The notes under the pieces are model-generated. The model had not been told where the DNA came from. It searched no databases and saw nothing but the letters and a program-made list of their open reading frames with translations. From Cichorium intybus (Eukaryota > Streptophyta > Magnoliopsida > Asterales > Asteraceae): a stretch of 64,000 nucleotides of DNA. The DNA is taken from NCBI GenBank assembly GCA_023525715.1, contig CM042010.1, forward strand, positions 67,671,966 through 67,735,965, read 5' to 3'. Position numbers and translations under genes: made by a program. The first letter of the stretch is position 1. The number at the start of each line of letters is the position of its first letter. Of the stretch, positions 23,486 through 34,259 are shown one piece after another.

Positions 23486-24419
23486 TAACCACAAAGGATG
23501 GGTGTTGGGGTTGGGTACGCATTGTAGGCCATGGGGTTGGTAGCTAACAGCTTTTATTGGTTTATGTTTAATATGTAAATTTGTTCGATCTAGGTTTACT
23601 TTTGAAGCCCTTAGTGTTCGGGCGTTAAGCACTTAAAGGCTTAAGAAGTCAAAAATACAAAAGGGAACTAGCATTTAATTGTGTCTTACTTTTGTTGGTG
23701 GATATATTATAGAGAAACTATTTCTTGAGTTTTTGCCATCTTCATTAACTCTCCAAAACCAAGTGGGATCAAAGTTTACAATGGTTGTCTTCTTAACATC
23801 TTATGTTTTGTTATAATCTTTCTAGTTCATAAAATTGGATCCTCTTGGTGGTTTTGTTTAAATGGTCTTAAAAAATAGTTGTTTTAAATTGCTTCCGTTT
23901 CCGCTTAAAATTGTTTTATAAAAAAGATCGTTTTTAGCTTCCTAAAACCCATCAAGTATAGCATCCACAATTTGAAACCTAGTGGCATATAGCAATGTAC
24001 TTTAAAAGGTTGTATATGGTTGTTACAGAATCGAGGTATGCAATTTTGACTATGGAAACAAAACAAGTTCGGAAATTTGAAGTTTGATGCTAAAGAGGCC
24101 AAAGTCAATAAAGTAGCATGCTATAATCCGAAATTATATTTAAGTTGCATGGTTTAATAGAAAGCAAGTGTAACCCAAATTAAATTCCATGATATAATCC
24201 CAAAAAAGATGTAATTAGCATGGTATAATCAAAATTAAATTTTAAGCAACATGTTATTAACCAAACAAATTAAAATATCATGTTATAATGGAGAGTATAA
24301 AGAAAATCGTTGATTGAAACAATGAGGTTATTACAACACTTTCACAATTCAAACACTGTATTTAAAACCAAACAAGCATTAAATTGTTCTTAAACTACAA
24401 ATTCTTATTCAAGTTAATC
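23486..24419. other. Intergenic DNA, likely 3' flank of the decayed MULE
   Basis: I see no gene. At 24110-24330 a loosely repeated phrase 'catggtataatc' occurs four to five times with 'aaattaaat' between. This recalls the 'catggtatagg' words downstream of the complete MULE transposase, so this is probably the 3' region of the minus-strand MULE. Confidence 0.5.
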
Positions 24420-26681
24420 CAAATCCATTGGTTTTCAGAGGTCATCTTTCGCCATTCAGTACTTCCACCCTTTTTGCCAACTTATTTTTAACTAGTCTTT
24501 CAGTCTTTTTGGCACACTTGATACTTTTCTAAGTCAACTATCCATCTACCACTTCCAAATTTGTTGATTCAGTGATCAATTCCATCTCAACATGAGTGGC
24601 ACCATTGTTTGCTTGTGTAGCCTGTATTTTGTTTTTGATCCCCCTCTGTAACCGTTAATTGGATGTTCTTTCAACTAGTTTGTATGTTGACTTGTTGTTA
24701 CTAGGCTGCTTACAAATACCACAAAAGACTCTTTTCCCAACTTTTGACATCGTATGCTTGCCTACCCTCTCTAAAGCATTTTTCTTCCTCCTTATACTTG
24801 GCCTACCAGGCATTTTTCTTTTAATTGGGGATAAAGGAGGAATGAAATATGTTTTGGGCCACATTTCAGATCCATTCATACCAAGTAAAGGAATCTTATA
24901 AGTTTTATTGTAAAAAGTATCAAGGTATAGTGGGTCAACAAAAGCCTCAAATGTTTTTGTTAAAATATGAAATAGTGGCCATAGAATGCACACACCCATA
25001 ATCGTTAAGTTCCTACAACATGCAAGTGCAGGTTTTCTTCTCTAAGTCCACTACATAGGACTCTCCTAAGTTTCTTGTTCAAATTGTAGCAGTCCACTAG
25101 GCAGCACATGCCAGTACCTAAGATATGCAAGATATGAGTTATGTTCATATAAATACTACAAAACAACATTTAAGATTTACTTTTGTTGTATTTTCAATTA
25201 TTTTAATTTTTGTCTAATTGTTGGACAAATTTGGTAGTCAGGTGTAATTTCTTCCTTTAACTTGCATCTTTTGCATCCTTTCCATGACATACATATGTAT
25301 TTCTTCTAGCATAGTAATAAATGGTTTTTTCCTAGCTTCTGTTATGACCATATTGAAGCTTTCTGAAAACTCATTCTCAATATCATCACATATGCTTCCA
25401 ATTTTGAAAAAGCTTTTTAGCAAGTCTTTGGATCCTTTTCTATGAGATGGTCATATGTTGAAGGGTTTAACAGTTGAATTTCCTTCATTATTGCATTGAA
25501 GTGAGGTTTGGTTGTATACTTTGCTTTCCAAAAAAAAAGTTTTCATAATGAGCACCAGAAAATCTGTTCTTAAAGTTTGTATATATGTGTCTTGCACACT
25601 ACCTATGTTATACTTTGGGTAATACTCCTTGACTACCTCAAGAATCCCCTGCAAGCATTAGTTAATGTAGATCATTATATACTTATCATACATTATTGAA
25701 TATATAGAAGTAGTTTAGCATACCTTATGTTCATTAGAAATAAAAAAAACACTTAGATTGGTTTAAAGGTGCAGGTAATCTGAAAGATTCTCCATGGACC
25801 ATTTCTAGTTTACCTTATTCTCCACACACACCACAACCCAATCCATGAGAAATATTTGGTTATTGGCGTCTCTTCCTACAACACTCAACAACTCCCCACT
25901 ACATAAACCTTTTTTAAAAAACATCCATCCAAGGTTATGATTCTCCTACATCTAGATCTCCATCCCTATTTTATACCATCAAAACACACATAAAATTTGC
26001 TAACATACTTTTTCCCATCTGGCATGCTAGTAACATCCATTTTAACAATAGAACTTGGATTTTATCTTTTAATATCCTCTCCATATGACCATAGCTTGGC
26101 ATAGTGTTCAACAATGGCAGCTTCTATTAGAGATAATGCATGTTTTTTTTTGCTCTCCTACACTAGCTCATACTAATCTCTATGCCAAAGTCCTTTTTCA
26201 CCCCTTCCCTTAGTAGTCTAACACTTATTTTCTGTTTATGTAAAATCTCATTAGTGTAATGAATACAAATCCAAGCATAGTTAATAATCAAACCTAATTT
26301 GAAATTTCTAACAAAATTATGCTCCTGTCTAAGTGGCTTAAATTGAAAAGAGTGTTCTTCACTCATCCATGAACCCCATAGCCTAAATGTGTAATCGCCA
26401 TTACAACATTTTACCAACAACCTTTTACTGTCATTTTTGTAACATAATTGATAACCATTTGCAACAGCATGATTGCAAAGCATATTTTTAAGTTGTTTAG
26501 GATTCTCAAACCTCATACCTAGGATTGGCAGCTGCTTCTTCCATTCAACATCCAGATTGGATCTTGTTGGACAGTCAACTGTTTGGGTGATGTCATCAAC
26601 TTCAATATCTTGTTCTACATCAGCGATTACAAGACCTGTTTCATCTTCTGATTCAATTAGAGTGATTAGTTTTTCACCCAT
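24420..26681 (-). pseudogene. Second MuDR-type transposase, heavily decayed
   Basis: This is a different MULE lineage from the one at 7108. On the minus strand, ATG at 26681 opens an acidic region and then the MuDR N-terminal domain (LGMRFENPKQLKNM...NGYQLCYKNDSKRLLVKC, 26520-26400). Catalytic-domain pieces follow as fragments: GILEVVKEYYPKYNIGSVQD (25650), then GSICDDIENEFSESFNMVIT and EARKKPFITMLEEI (25400-25280). A SWIM finger with C-x-C, G-x2-C-V-H and a TGG-to-TAG stop lies near 25040-24980. The tail (24999 to 24655) has MPGRPSIRRKKNALERVGKH and a CGIC half-knuckle. Frames change several times and the middle of the catalytic domain is missing or unreadable. I found no TIRs. The N-terminal end sits directly against the Harbinger array. 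Confidence 0.8.
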
Positions 26682-26703
26682 AGGACTATTAAGCTTTTGC
26701 CAA

Positions 26704-27740
26704 CATGAACATCTTTGGAAAACCTATTTCGATGCATATCCCGTTTTTCCACCTCAAATGTTTAGACGAAGATTTCAGATGAGGCGAGAACTATTTACTC
26801 AAATAGTTGACGGTATCTCAACCATGTTATTTATTTTCAACAAAGAAAATATGCTTTAGGTAACAATGATATTTCCCCTTTACAAAAATGCATTGTTGGC
26901 ATACACTAGTTGGCATATGGCAAAACTAGTGACCTTTTTTATGAATACATACGAATTGGTGAATCAACTTCAATCGAATGTCTATAAAACTTTTATCGAT
27001 ATTTTATTAAGGATTACGCAAGCCATTATTTGCGAAAACCTAATGTTAATGACATCCAAAATTTAGTACAACAACATTTAGAAAAGCATGAGTTTCCTAC
27101 AATGCTAGGAAGTATTCATTGGATGCACTAAAATTGGAAAAAATTCCCTATTATGTAGCTAGGTCTATACTTGAGGTGGTAAAGGCTACGAAAAATTATT
27201 ATGGAAGCAGTTGCATCATAAGACCTTTGAATATTACATGTATATTTCGGTGCAATTGGGTCTAACAATGACAAAATTAATGTACTTAATTAGTCACCGT
27301 TATTCAATGATGTATTACAAGGGAATGCTCCTTAATACATATTTATGGTTAATGGAAAAACATGCACAAAAGGATATTATCTTGAAGATGATTTGTATCC
27401 TGACTGGGCTACAATGGTTAAAAGTTTTCTACATCCAACTGACCAAAAAACAATCATGTATAAATTAATGCAAGAGGCTGCAAGAAAGGATGTTGAGAGA
27501 GTATTTGGTGTTCCTCAATCTCGTTGGGAAATTGTAAGAGATCCAGCAAGATCTTGGCAACTTAAAAACATACAAATATAATGTATACATGCATTATATT
27601 ACATAATAAGATAGTAGAATATGAAGGAAATCAATAGTAATTGGTCGGATGATGTTGATCTTCCGATATGTGTGAATCAAGGACCTTCCAAAGAAGTTCA
27701 ATATCAAACCCAAAAAACTTTAAGTTACGTGACAGTGCCG
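26704..27740 (+). pseudogene. HARBI1-like Harbinger transposase, array copy 1
   Basis: The copy is 5' truncated against the MULE at about 26700. It reads YFDAYPVFPPQMFRRRFQMR at the start of the DDE_Tnp_4 type nuclease, then SPLQK, MLGSI and SNND...NVL. Later come GYYLEDDLYPDWATMVKSFL and ARKDVERVFGVPQSRWEIVR near 27480, the glutamate-bearing motif. The first catalytic Asp expected in 'GSIDxMHW' is His (CAT 27117-27119), and the following Trp is a stop. Frameshifts are present. The C-terminus runs into antisense ORF1 sequence at about 27740. Confidence 0.85.
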
Positions 27741-28297
27741 ACAATTAGCACTATATCTTGCATGATATTGCACAAGAGCTCCATTTTTCAGATCATCCTC
27801 AAACCATCTACTGAAGTGATGAATTTTTAACATCAAATATATTTGATTGAATGCAACTAACAATGGGTTCATGTAATGACAATGACTTTTGAGGGTGGTC
27901 TGGTTTCTTACAATGTTCAATGTATTGTTACTTTCATAGTATGTAGCTATTTGTTGCAAGAACTCTTTATCTCGTTGTTGGCTTCTAGTAATGTTGTCTT
28001 TTGAAATATTTAGCCAAAGTTTTTGCCAACAATCTTTCTTCCTTTTTGTTCTAATTGGTTATTTTATTTTTATCATTTTTTGGTGAGAGTTTCTTTCGGT
28101 GTTGGCTCCTTTTTTGGAAGTTGGGATGATCCAGGAGTGAAGTATTTTGGATAGATAAGGGTAGGAGAATTTACGTATGGATTTAGGTATAGATGTGGAA
28201 AATATAGGTATGGATTGCAGTGTGGAGGTTGTGGAGGATTGTTTGGATTTTCAGGATTATAAGAATATAAGAAATTTGTATAGTAATTTGGATTCAT
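27741..28297 (-). pseudogene. Harbinger ORF1 (Myb/SANT-like DNA-binding partner), copy 1
   Basis: It starts MNPNYYTNFLYSYNPENPNN, the Pro/Asn-rich N-terminus typical of plant proteins often labelled glutathione S-transferase T3-like, which are Harbinger ORF1. Downstream, QIATYYESNNTLNIVRNQTT and HYMNPLLVAFNQIYLMLKIH belong to the Myb/NAM-associated domain. ORF1 partners the transposase in DNA binding and nuclear import in the known families. The frame breaks between about 28072 and 27960, and the C-terminus is truncated at the unit junction. A TATA-like element for it lies on the minus strand near 28392. Confidence 0.8.
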
Positions 28298-28397
28298 TAT
28301 TCTTGTATCAGACGGTTGTGTACAAAATAGACTATATAAAAAATAAAAATGGTAGGTGTGAATGATAATATGATAGGTACCCTTTATTTATAGTCAA

Positions 28398-28745
28398 AGA
28401 ATCTTATATGTATTTGACTTTAATTTGGATTTTATTTGAATTTAGTTTGGATTTCATTTAACTTTAATTTTTATTTCATTTTACTTTACTTTAGATTTCA
28501 TTTAGCTTTAATTTTGATTTCATTTTACTTTAATTTGGATTTTATTTATCTTTAATTTGTATTTCATTTTACTTTAATTTGGATTTCATTTAACTTTAAT
28601 TTGGAATTCATTTTACTTTAATTTGGATTTCATTTACCTTTAACTTAAATTTTATTTTACTTTAATTTAGATTTCGTTCAACTTCAATTTGGAGTTTATT
28701 TTAATTTAATGTAAATTTCATTTGAATATAATTTAGATTCAATCA
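28398..28745. repeat. 22-bp minisatellite between divergent Harbinger genes, array 1
   Basis: About 15 imperfect units of the form actttaatttggatttcatt with two further bases lie between the TATA-like box of ORF1 (minus, near 28390) and that of the transposase (plus, ctataaaag at 28762). The same array recurs in every unit. Confidence 0.85.
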
Positions 28746-28761
28746 TATAAGCTTTTTTTTG

Positions 28762-28770
28762 CTATAAAAG
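28762..28770 (+). promoter_or_regulatory. TATA-like element of Harbinger transposase copy 2
   Basis: The word ctataaaag lies 65-70 bp before ATG 28833. It is conserved at the same place in the other units (29869, 31911 and 34187 areas). Confidence 0.6.
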
Positions 28771-28832
28771 AAGACAACATCTTCTATTATTTCAGAACTA
28801 ACGACTCAAAGTATTTCTTAGGTTCATTTTAT

Positions 28833-29111
28833 ATGATGTCATCATCATCCTCAGATGATTATGCTTTCATAATCAACCAACTCACATATAAATCTACATT
28901 TCAACTATATAAGGAGCTAAAATGTTCAGAAGCAGAACAATCTGATGCTAAAAGTTCAAGACGTCTTGGACAAATTTGAAGATATATAGAAAGAAACCGT
29001 GAAGCTAGACATGAACGTCTTTGGAAAGACTATTTTGATGTGTATCCTATTTTTCCACCTCATATGTTTAGACGGAGATTTTAGATGAGTCGAGAACTAT
29101 TCATTCAAATT
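28833..29111 (+). pseudogene. Harbinger transposase, array copy 2, deleted
   Basis: The N-terminus is preserved: a Ser-rich start (MMSSSSSDDYAFIINQLTYK), then LYKELKCSEAEQSDAKSS and FPPHMFRRRF with nonsense codons, up to ELFIQI. At 29111 the sequence jumps directly into antisense ORF1, removing the catalytic part. Confidence 0.8.
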
Positions 29112-29429
29112 GTTGGCTTCTAGTAATGTTGTCTTCTGAAATATTTAGTCAAACTATTGCCAATAATATTTCTTCCTTTTTGTTCTGGTTGGTTATTTTA
29201 CTTTTATCGTTTGTTGGTGAGAGTTTCTTTCGGCGTGGCTCCTTTTCTAGGAGTTGGGAGGATCCAAGAATGAAGTATTTACGATGGATAAGGGTACGAG
29301 AATTTAGGTATGAATTTGGGTAGGGATGTGGAAACATGGGTATGGATTTCGGTATGGAGGTTGTGGAGGATCGTTTGGATTTTCAGGATCATAAGAATAT
29401 AAAAAATTTGTATAGTAATTTGGATTCAT
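29112..29429 (-). pseudogene. Harbinger ORF1, copy 2, truncated
   Basis: On the minus strand this is the N-terminal part only, from ATG 29429 through FPHPYPNSYLNSRTLIHRKY and the Lys-rich stretch. It is truncated at the deletion junction shared with transposase copy 2. Confidence 0.75.
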
Positions 29430-29539
29430 TATTATTGTATCAGACGGTTGTGTGTAAAAAAGAATAGAGATAAAATATAAGTGGTAGGTGTAAATGATAA
29501 TATGATAGGTACCCTTTATTTATAGTCGAAGAATCTTAT

Positions 29540-29860
29540 CTGTATTTGACTTTAATTTGACTTTCATTTGAATTTACTTTGGATTTCATTTAACTTTAAT
29601 TTTTATCTCATCTTACTTTACTTTGGATTTCATTTAGCTTTAATTTGGATTTCATATTACTTTAATTTGGATTTCATTTAGTTTTAATTTGGATTTCATT
29701 TCACTTTATTTGAAATATATTTTACTTTAATTTGGATTTCGTTTACCTTTAACTTAAATTTTATTTTACTTTAATTTATATTTCGTTCAACTTCAATTTG
29801 AGTTCATTTTATTTTAATGTGAATTTCATTTGAGTATAATTTGGATTCATTCATATAAGC
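29540..29860. repeat. 22-bp minisatellite, array 2
   Basis: The actttaatttggatttcatt-type units are the same as in array 1. They separate ORF1 copy 2 and transposase copy 3. Confidence 0.85.
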
Positions 29861-29942
29861 TTTTTTGCTATAAAAGAAGACAACATCTTCTTTTATTTCA
29901 CAACTAACGATTCAAACTATTTCATAGTTTCGTTTATATAGA

Positions 29943-30925
29943 ATGTCATCATCATCCTCAGATGATTCTGCTTTCAAATTTATAATCAACCAACTCAAAT
30001 ATAAATCTACATTCCAACTATATAAGGAGCTAAAATGCTCGAAAGCAGAACAATCTGATTCTAAAAGTTGAAGATGTCTTGGACAAAGTCGAAGATATAT
30101 AGAAAGAAACTGTGAAGCTAGACATAAACGTCTTTAGAAAGACTATTTCGATGTGTATCCCGTTTTTCCACCTCATATGTTTAGACGGAGATTTCAGATG
30201 AGGCGAGAACTATTCATTCAAATAGTTGAAGGTATCTCTGACCATGTTGTTTATTTTCAACAATGAAAAGATGTCTTAGGTAACAATGGTATTTCCTCAT
30301 TACAAAAATGCACTGCTGCCATACATTAGTTGGCATATGGCACAGCTGGTGACCTCTTTGATGAATACATACGAATTGGTGAATTAACTTCAATCGAGTG
30401 TCTACAAAACTTTTATCGATGTTTTATTGAGGATTATGCAAGCCACTATTTGTGAAAACCTAATTCTAATGACATCCACAATTTAGTACAACAACATTTA
30501 GAAAAGCATGAGTTTCATGGAATGTTAGGGAGTATTCATTGGATGAACTGAAATCAAAAAAAATTTCCTATTGTGTAGCAAGGTCTACACTTGAGGCAGT
30601 AAAGGGTGCCAAAAAATTAGTAAGGAAGCAGTCGCATCACAAGACCTTTGGATATTACATGCATATTTCGGTGTAGTTGGGTCTAACAATGACATTAATG
30701 TACTTAATTAATTACCGTTATTCAATGATGGATTACAAGGGCATGCTCCTGAATACATATTTATGGTTAATTGAAGAACATACACGAAAGGATATTACAT
30801 AATAGGATCGTAGAATATAAAGGAAATGAAATAGGAATTGGTCGGATGATGTTGATCCTCCGATATATGTGAATCGAGAACCTTCCGAAGAAGTTCAATA
30901 TCAAACCCAAAAAAAATTTAAGTTA
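29943..30925 (+). pseudogene. Harbinger transposase, array copy 3
   Basis: The start is MSSSSSDDSAF and FPPHMFRRRFQMRRELFIQI follows. SNNDINVL is intact near 30690. The first catalytic Asp is His (CAT 30537-30539) and the nearby Trp codon is a stop, as in the other copies. Relative to copies 1 and 4, a block carrying 'YPEWATMVKSF' to 'DVERVFGV' is deleted around 30790. Several frameshifts occur. Confidence 0.8.
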
Positions 30926-31467
30926 CATGATAATGCGTACAATCAGCACTATATCTTGCACGCTATTGCTCAAGAGCTCCATTTTTCAGATCATCCTCAG
31001 ATTATCTACCGAAGTGATGAATTTTTAATATCAAATATATTTGATTGAATGCAACTGACAGTGGGTTCATGTAATGCCAATGACTTTTGAGGTTGGCCTG
31101 ATTTCTTACAATGTTCGATGTGTTGCTACTTTCATAGTATGTAGCTATTTGTTGCCAGAACTCTTTATCTTGTCTTCTGAAATATACAACCAAGCTTTTG
31201 CCAACAATATTCCATCCCTTTTGTTCTAGTTGGTTATTTTTTTCGTATGTTGGTGGGAGTTTCTTTCGGTGTTGTCTCCTTTTTTAGAAGTTGGGGAGGA
31301 TCAAGGAATGACGTATTTAGGATAGATAAGGGTAGGAGAATTTAGGTATGAATTTGGGTAGGGATGTGGAAACATAGGTATGGATTTCGGTACGGAGGTT
31401 GTGGAGGATTGTTTGGATTTTCAGAATCATAAGAATATGACAAATTTGTATAGTAATTTGGATTCAT
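30926..31467 (-). pseudogene. Harbinger ORF1, copy 3
   Basis: On the minus strand from ATG 31467 there is a Pro/Asn-rich start, then FWQQIATYYESSNTSNIVRN and HYMNPLSVAFNQIYLILKIH (31170-31010). The C-terminus is cut at the unit junction at about 30926. Confidence 0.8.
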
Positions 31468-31576
31468 TATTATTGTATCAGACGGTTGTGTGCAAAAGAG
31501 AGTAGAGATAAAATATAAGTGGTAGGTGTGAATGATAATACCATAGGTACCCTTTATTTATAGTCGAAGAATCTTA

Positions 31577-31890
31577 TATGTATTTGACTTTAATTTGAAT
31601 TTCATTTAACGTTAATTTTTATTTCATTTTACTGTACTTTGGATTTTATTTCACTTTAATTTGGATTTTATTTTAGTTTAATTTGGATTTCATATATCTT
31701 TAATTTGTATTTCATTTTGCTTTAATTTCGATTTCATTTAACTTTAATTTGGAATTCATTTTACTTTAATTTTGGATTTCGTTTACCTTTAACGTAAATT
31801 TTATTTTACTTTAATTTAGATTTCGTTCAACTTCAATTTGGAGTTCATTTTACTTTAATGTGAATTTCATTTGAATATAATTTGGATTCA
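31577..31890. repeat. 22-bp minisatellite, array 3
   Basis: The same AT-rich 22-bp units lie between ORF1 copy 3 and transposase copy 4. Confidence 0.85.
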
Positions 31891-31981
31891 TTCATATAAG
31901 CTTTTTTTGCTATAAAAGAAGACAACATCTTCTATTATTTCGCAACTAACGACTCAAACTATTTCTTAGTTTCGTTTCTAT

Positions 31982-33205
31982 ATGACGTCATCATGATTCT
32001 TAGATGATTATGCTTTCGAATTCATAATCAACCAACTCACATATAAATCTACATTTCAAACTATATAAGGAACTAAAATGCTCGGAAGCAGACAATCTGA
32101 TGCTAAAAGTTAAAGATGTCTTGGACAAAGTCGAAGATATATAGAAAGAAATCATGAAGCTAGAGATGAACGTCTTTGGAAAGACTAGTTTGATGTGTAT
32201 CCCGTTTTTCCACCTCATATGTTTAGACGGAGATTTCAGATGAGGCGAGAACTATTCACTCAAATAGTTAACGGTATCTCTTACCATGCTGTTTATTTTC
32301 AACAAAGAAAATATGCTTTAGGTAACAATGGTATTTCCCGCTTTACAAAAATGCACTTCTGCCACACAATAGTTGGCACATGGGACAACTGGTGACCTCT
32401 CTGATGAGTACATACGAATTTGTTAATCAACTTCAATCGAATGTCTTCAAAACTTTTGTCGATGTTTTATTTAGGATCATTCAAGCCACTATTTGCGAAA
32501 ACCTAATGCTAATGACATCCAAAATTTAGTACACAATGACATTTAGAAAAGCACGAGTCTCTTGGAATGCTAGGAAGTATCCATCGGATGAACTGACATC
32601 GGAAAAAAAAATTTCCTATTATGTAGCAAGGTCTACTTGAGGTGGTAAAGGGTTCCAAAAAATTATTAAGGAAGCAGTTGTATCATAAGACCTTTGGATA
32701 TTACATGCATATTTTGGTGTAGTTGGGTCTAACAATGACGTTAATGTACTTAATTAGTCATCGTTATTCAATGATGTATTACAAGGGAATGCTTCGGAAT
32801 ACAATTTATGGTTAATGGAAGAACATACACGAAAGGATATTATCTTGTAGATTATTTGTATCCTGAATGGGCTACAATGGTTAAAAGTTTTCTACATCTG
32901 ACTGACCCCAAAACAATCAAGTTTAAACTAATGCAAGAGGCTGCAAGAATGGATGTTGAGAGAGTATTTTGTGTTCCTCAATCTCGTTGGGCAATTTTAT
33001 GAGGCCCATCAAGATCTTAGCAACTTAAAAACATAAAAGATATAATGTATACATGCATTATATTGCATAATATGATCGTACAATATGAAGGAAATGAAAT
33101 AGTAATTGGTCGGATGATGTTCATACTTTGATATGTGTGAATCGAGGACCTTACGAAGAAGTTCAGTATCAACCCCAAAAAAAACTTTAAGTTACGTGAT
33201 AGTGC
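31982..33205 (+). pseudogene. Harbinger transposase, array copy 4
   Basis: This copy is collinear with copy 1 and has both ends of the catalytic domain, including YPVFPPHMFRRRFQMRRELF, YPEWATMVKSFLHLTDPK and ARMDVERVFCVPQSRW. The first Asp is His again (CAT 32582-32584) and Trp is a stop. The ATG is followed by an early TGA, and other frameshifts are visible. Confidence 0.8.
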
Positions 33206-33756
33206 CTACAATTAGCACTATATCTTGCACAATATTGCTCAAGAGCTCCACCTTTCAGATCATCCTCAGACCATTTACTGAAGTGATGAATTTTTAACAT
33301 CAAATATATTTGATTGAATGCAACTAACAGTAGATTCATGTAATGACAATGACTTTTGAGGGTGGTCTGGTTTCTTACAATGTTTGATGTGTTATTACTT
33401 TCATAATATGTAGCATTTGTTGTTGGAACTCTCTCGTTGTTGGCTTCTAGTAATGTTGTCTTTTGAAATATTTAGCCAAAGTTTTTGCCAACAATATTTC
33501 TTCCTTTTTGTTCTAATTGGTTATTTTATTTTTATCGTTTTTGGTGAGAGTTTCTTTCAGTGTTGGCTCCTTTTTTGGAAGTTGGGATGATCCATGAATG
33601 AATTATTTACGATGGATAAGAGTAGGAGAATTTAGGTATGAATTTGGGTAGGGATGTGGAAACATGGGTATGGATTTCGGTATGGAGGTTGTGGAGGATC
33701 GTTTGGATTTTCAGGATCATAAAATATTACAAATTTGTATAGTAATTTGGATTCAT
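33206..33756 (-). pseudogene. Harbinger ORF1, copy 4
   Basis: On the minus strand it runs from ATG 33756, with the same domain order as copy 1 and several small indels. It joins the end of transposase copy 4 tail to tail. Confidence 0.75.
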
Positions 33757-33864
33757 TATTCTTGTGTCAGACAGTTGTGTGTAAAAAAGAATAGAGATAA
33801 AATATAAGTGGTAGGTGTGAATGATAATATGATAGGTACTCTTTATTTATAGTCGAAGAATCTT

Positions 33865-34165
33865 ATCTATATTTGGCTTTAATTTGAATTTAGTTTGAAT
33901 TTTATTTAACCTTAATTTTTATTTCATTTTAGTTTACTTTGGATTTCATTTAGCTTTATTTGGATTTCATTTTATTTTAATTTGGATTTCATTTATCTTT
34001 AATTTATATTTCATTACTTTAATTTGGATTTCATTTAACTTTAATTTTGAATTCGTTTTGATTTAATTTAGATTTCGTTTACCTTTATTTTAAATTTCGT
34101 TTAACTTCAGTTTGGAGTGCCTTTTACTTTAATGTGAATTTCATTTGAATATAATTTGGATTCAT
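33865..34165. repeat. 22-bp minisatellite, array 4
   Basis: The same 22-bp family as the earlier arrays, between ORF1 copy 4 and transposase copy 5. It is somewhat more diverged. Confidence 0.8.
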
Positions 34166-34259
34166 TATGATAAGCTTTTTTTTTGCTATAAAAGAAGACA
34201 ACATCTTCTATTATTTCACAACTACCGATTCAACTATTTCTTAGTTTCATTTATATACA

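Noticed and set aside
26473..26859. 128-codon plus-strand frame
   Set aside because: Its first part is antisense to the decayed MULE transposase and its second part is the start of Harbinger copy 1; the fused frame is accidental.
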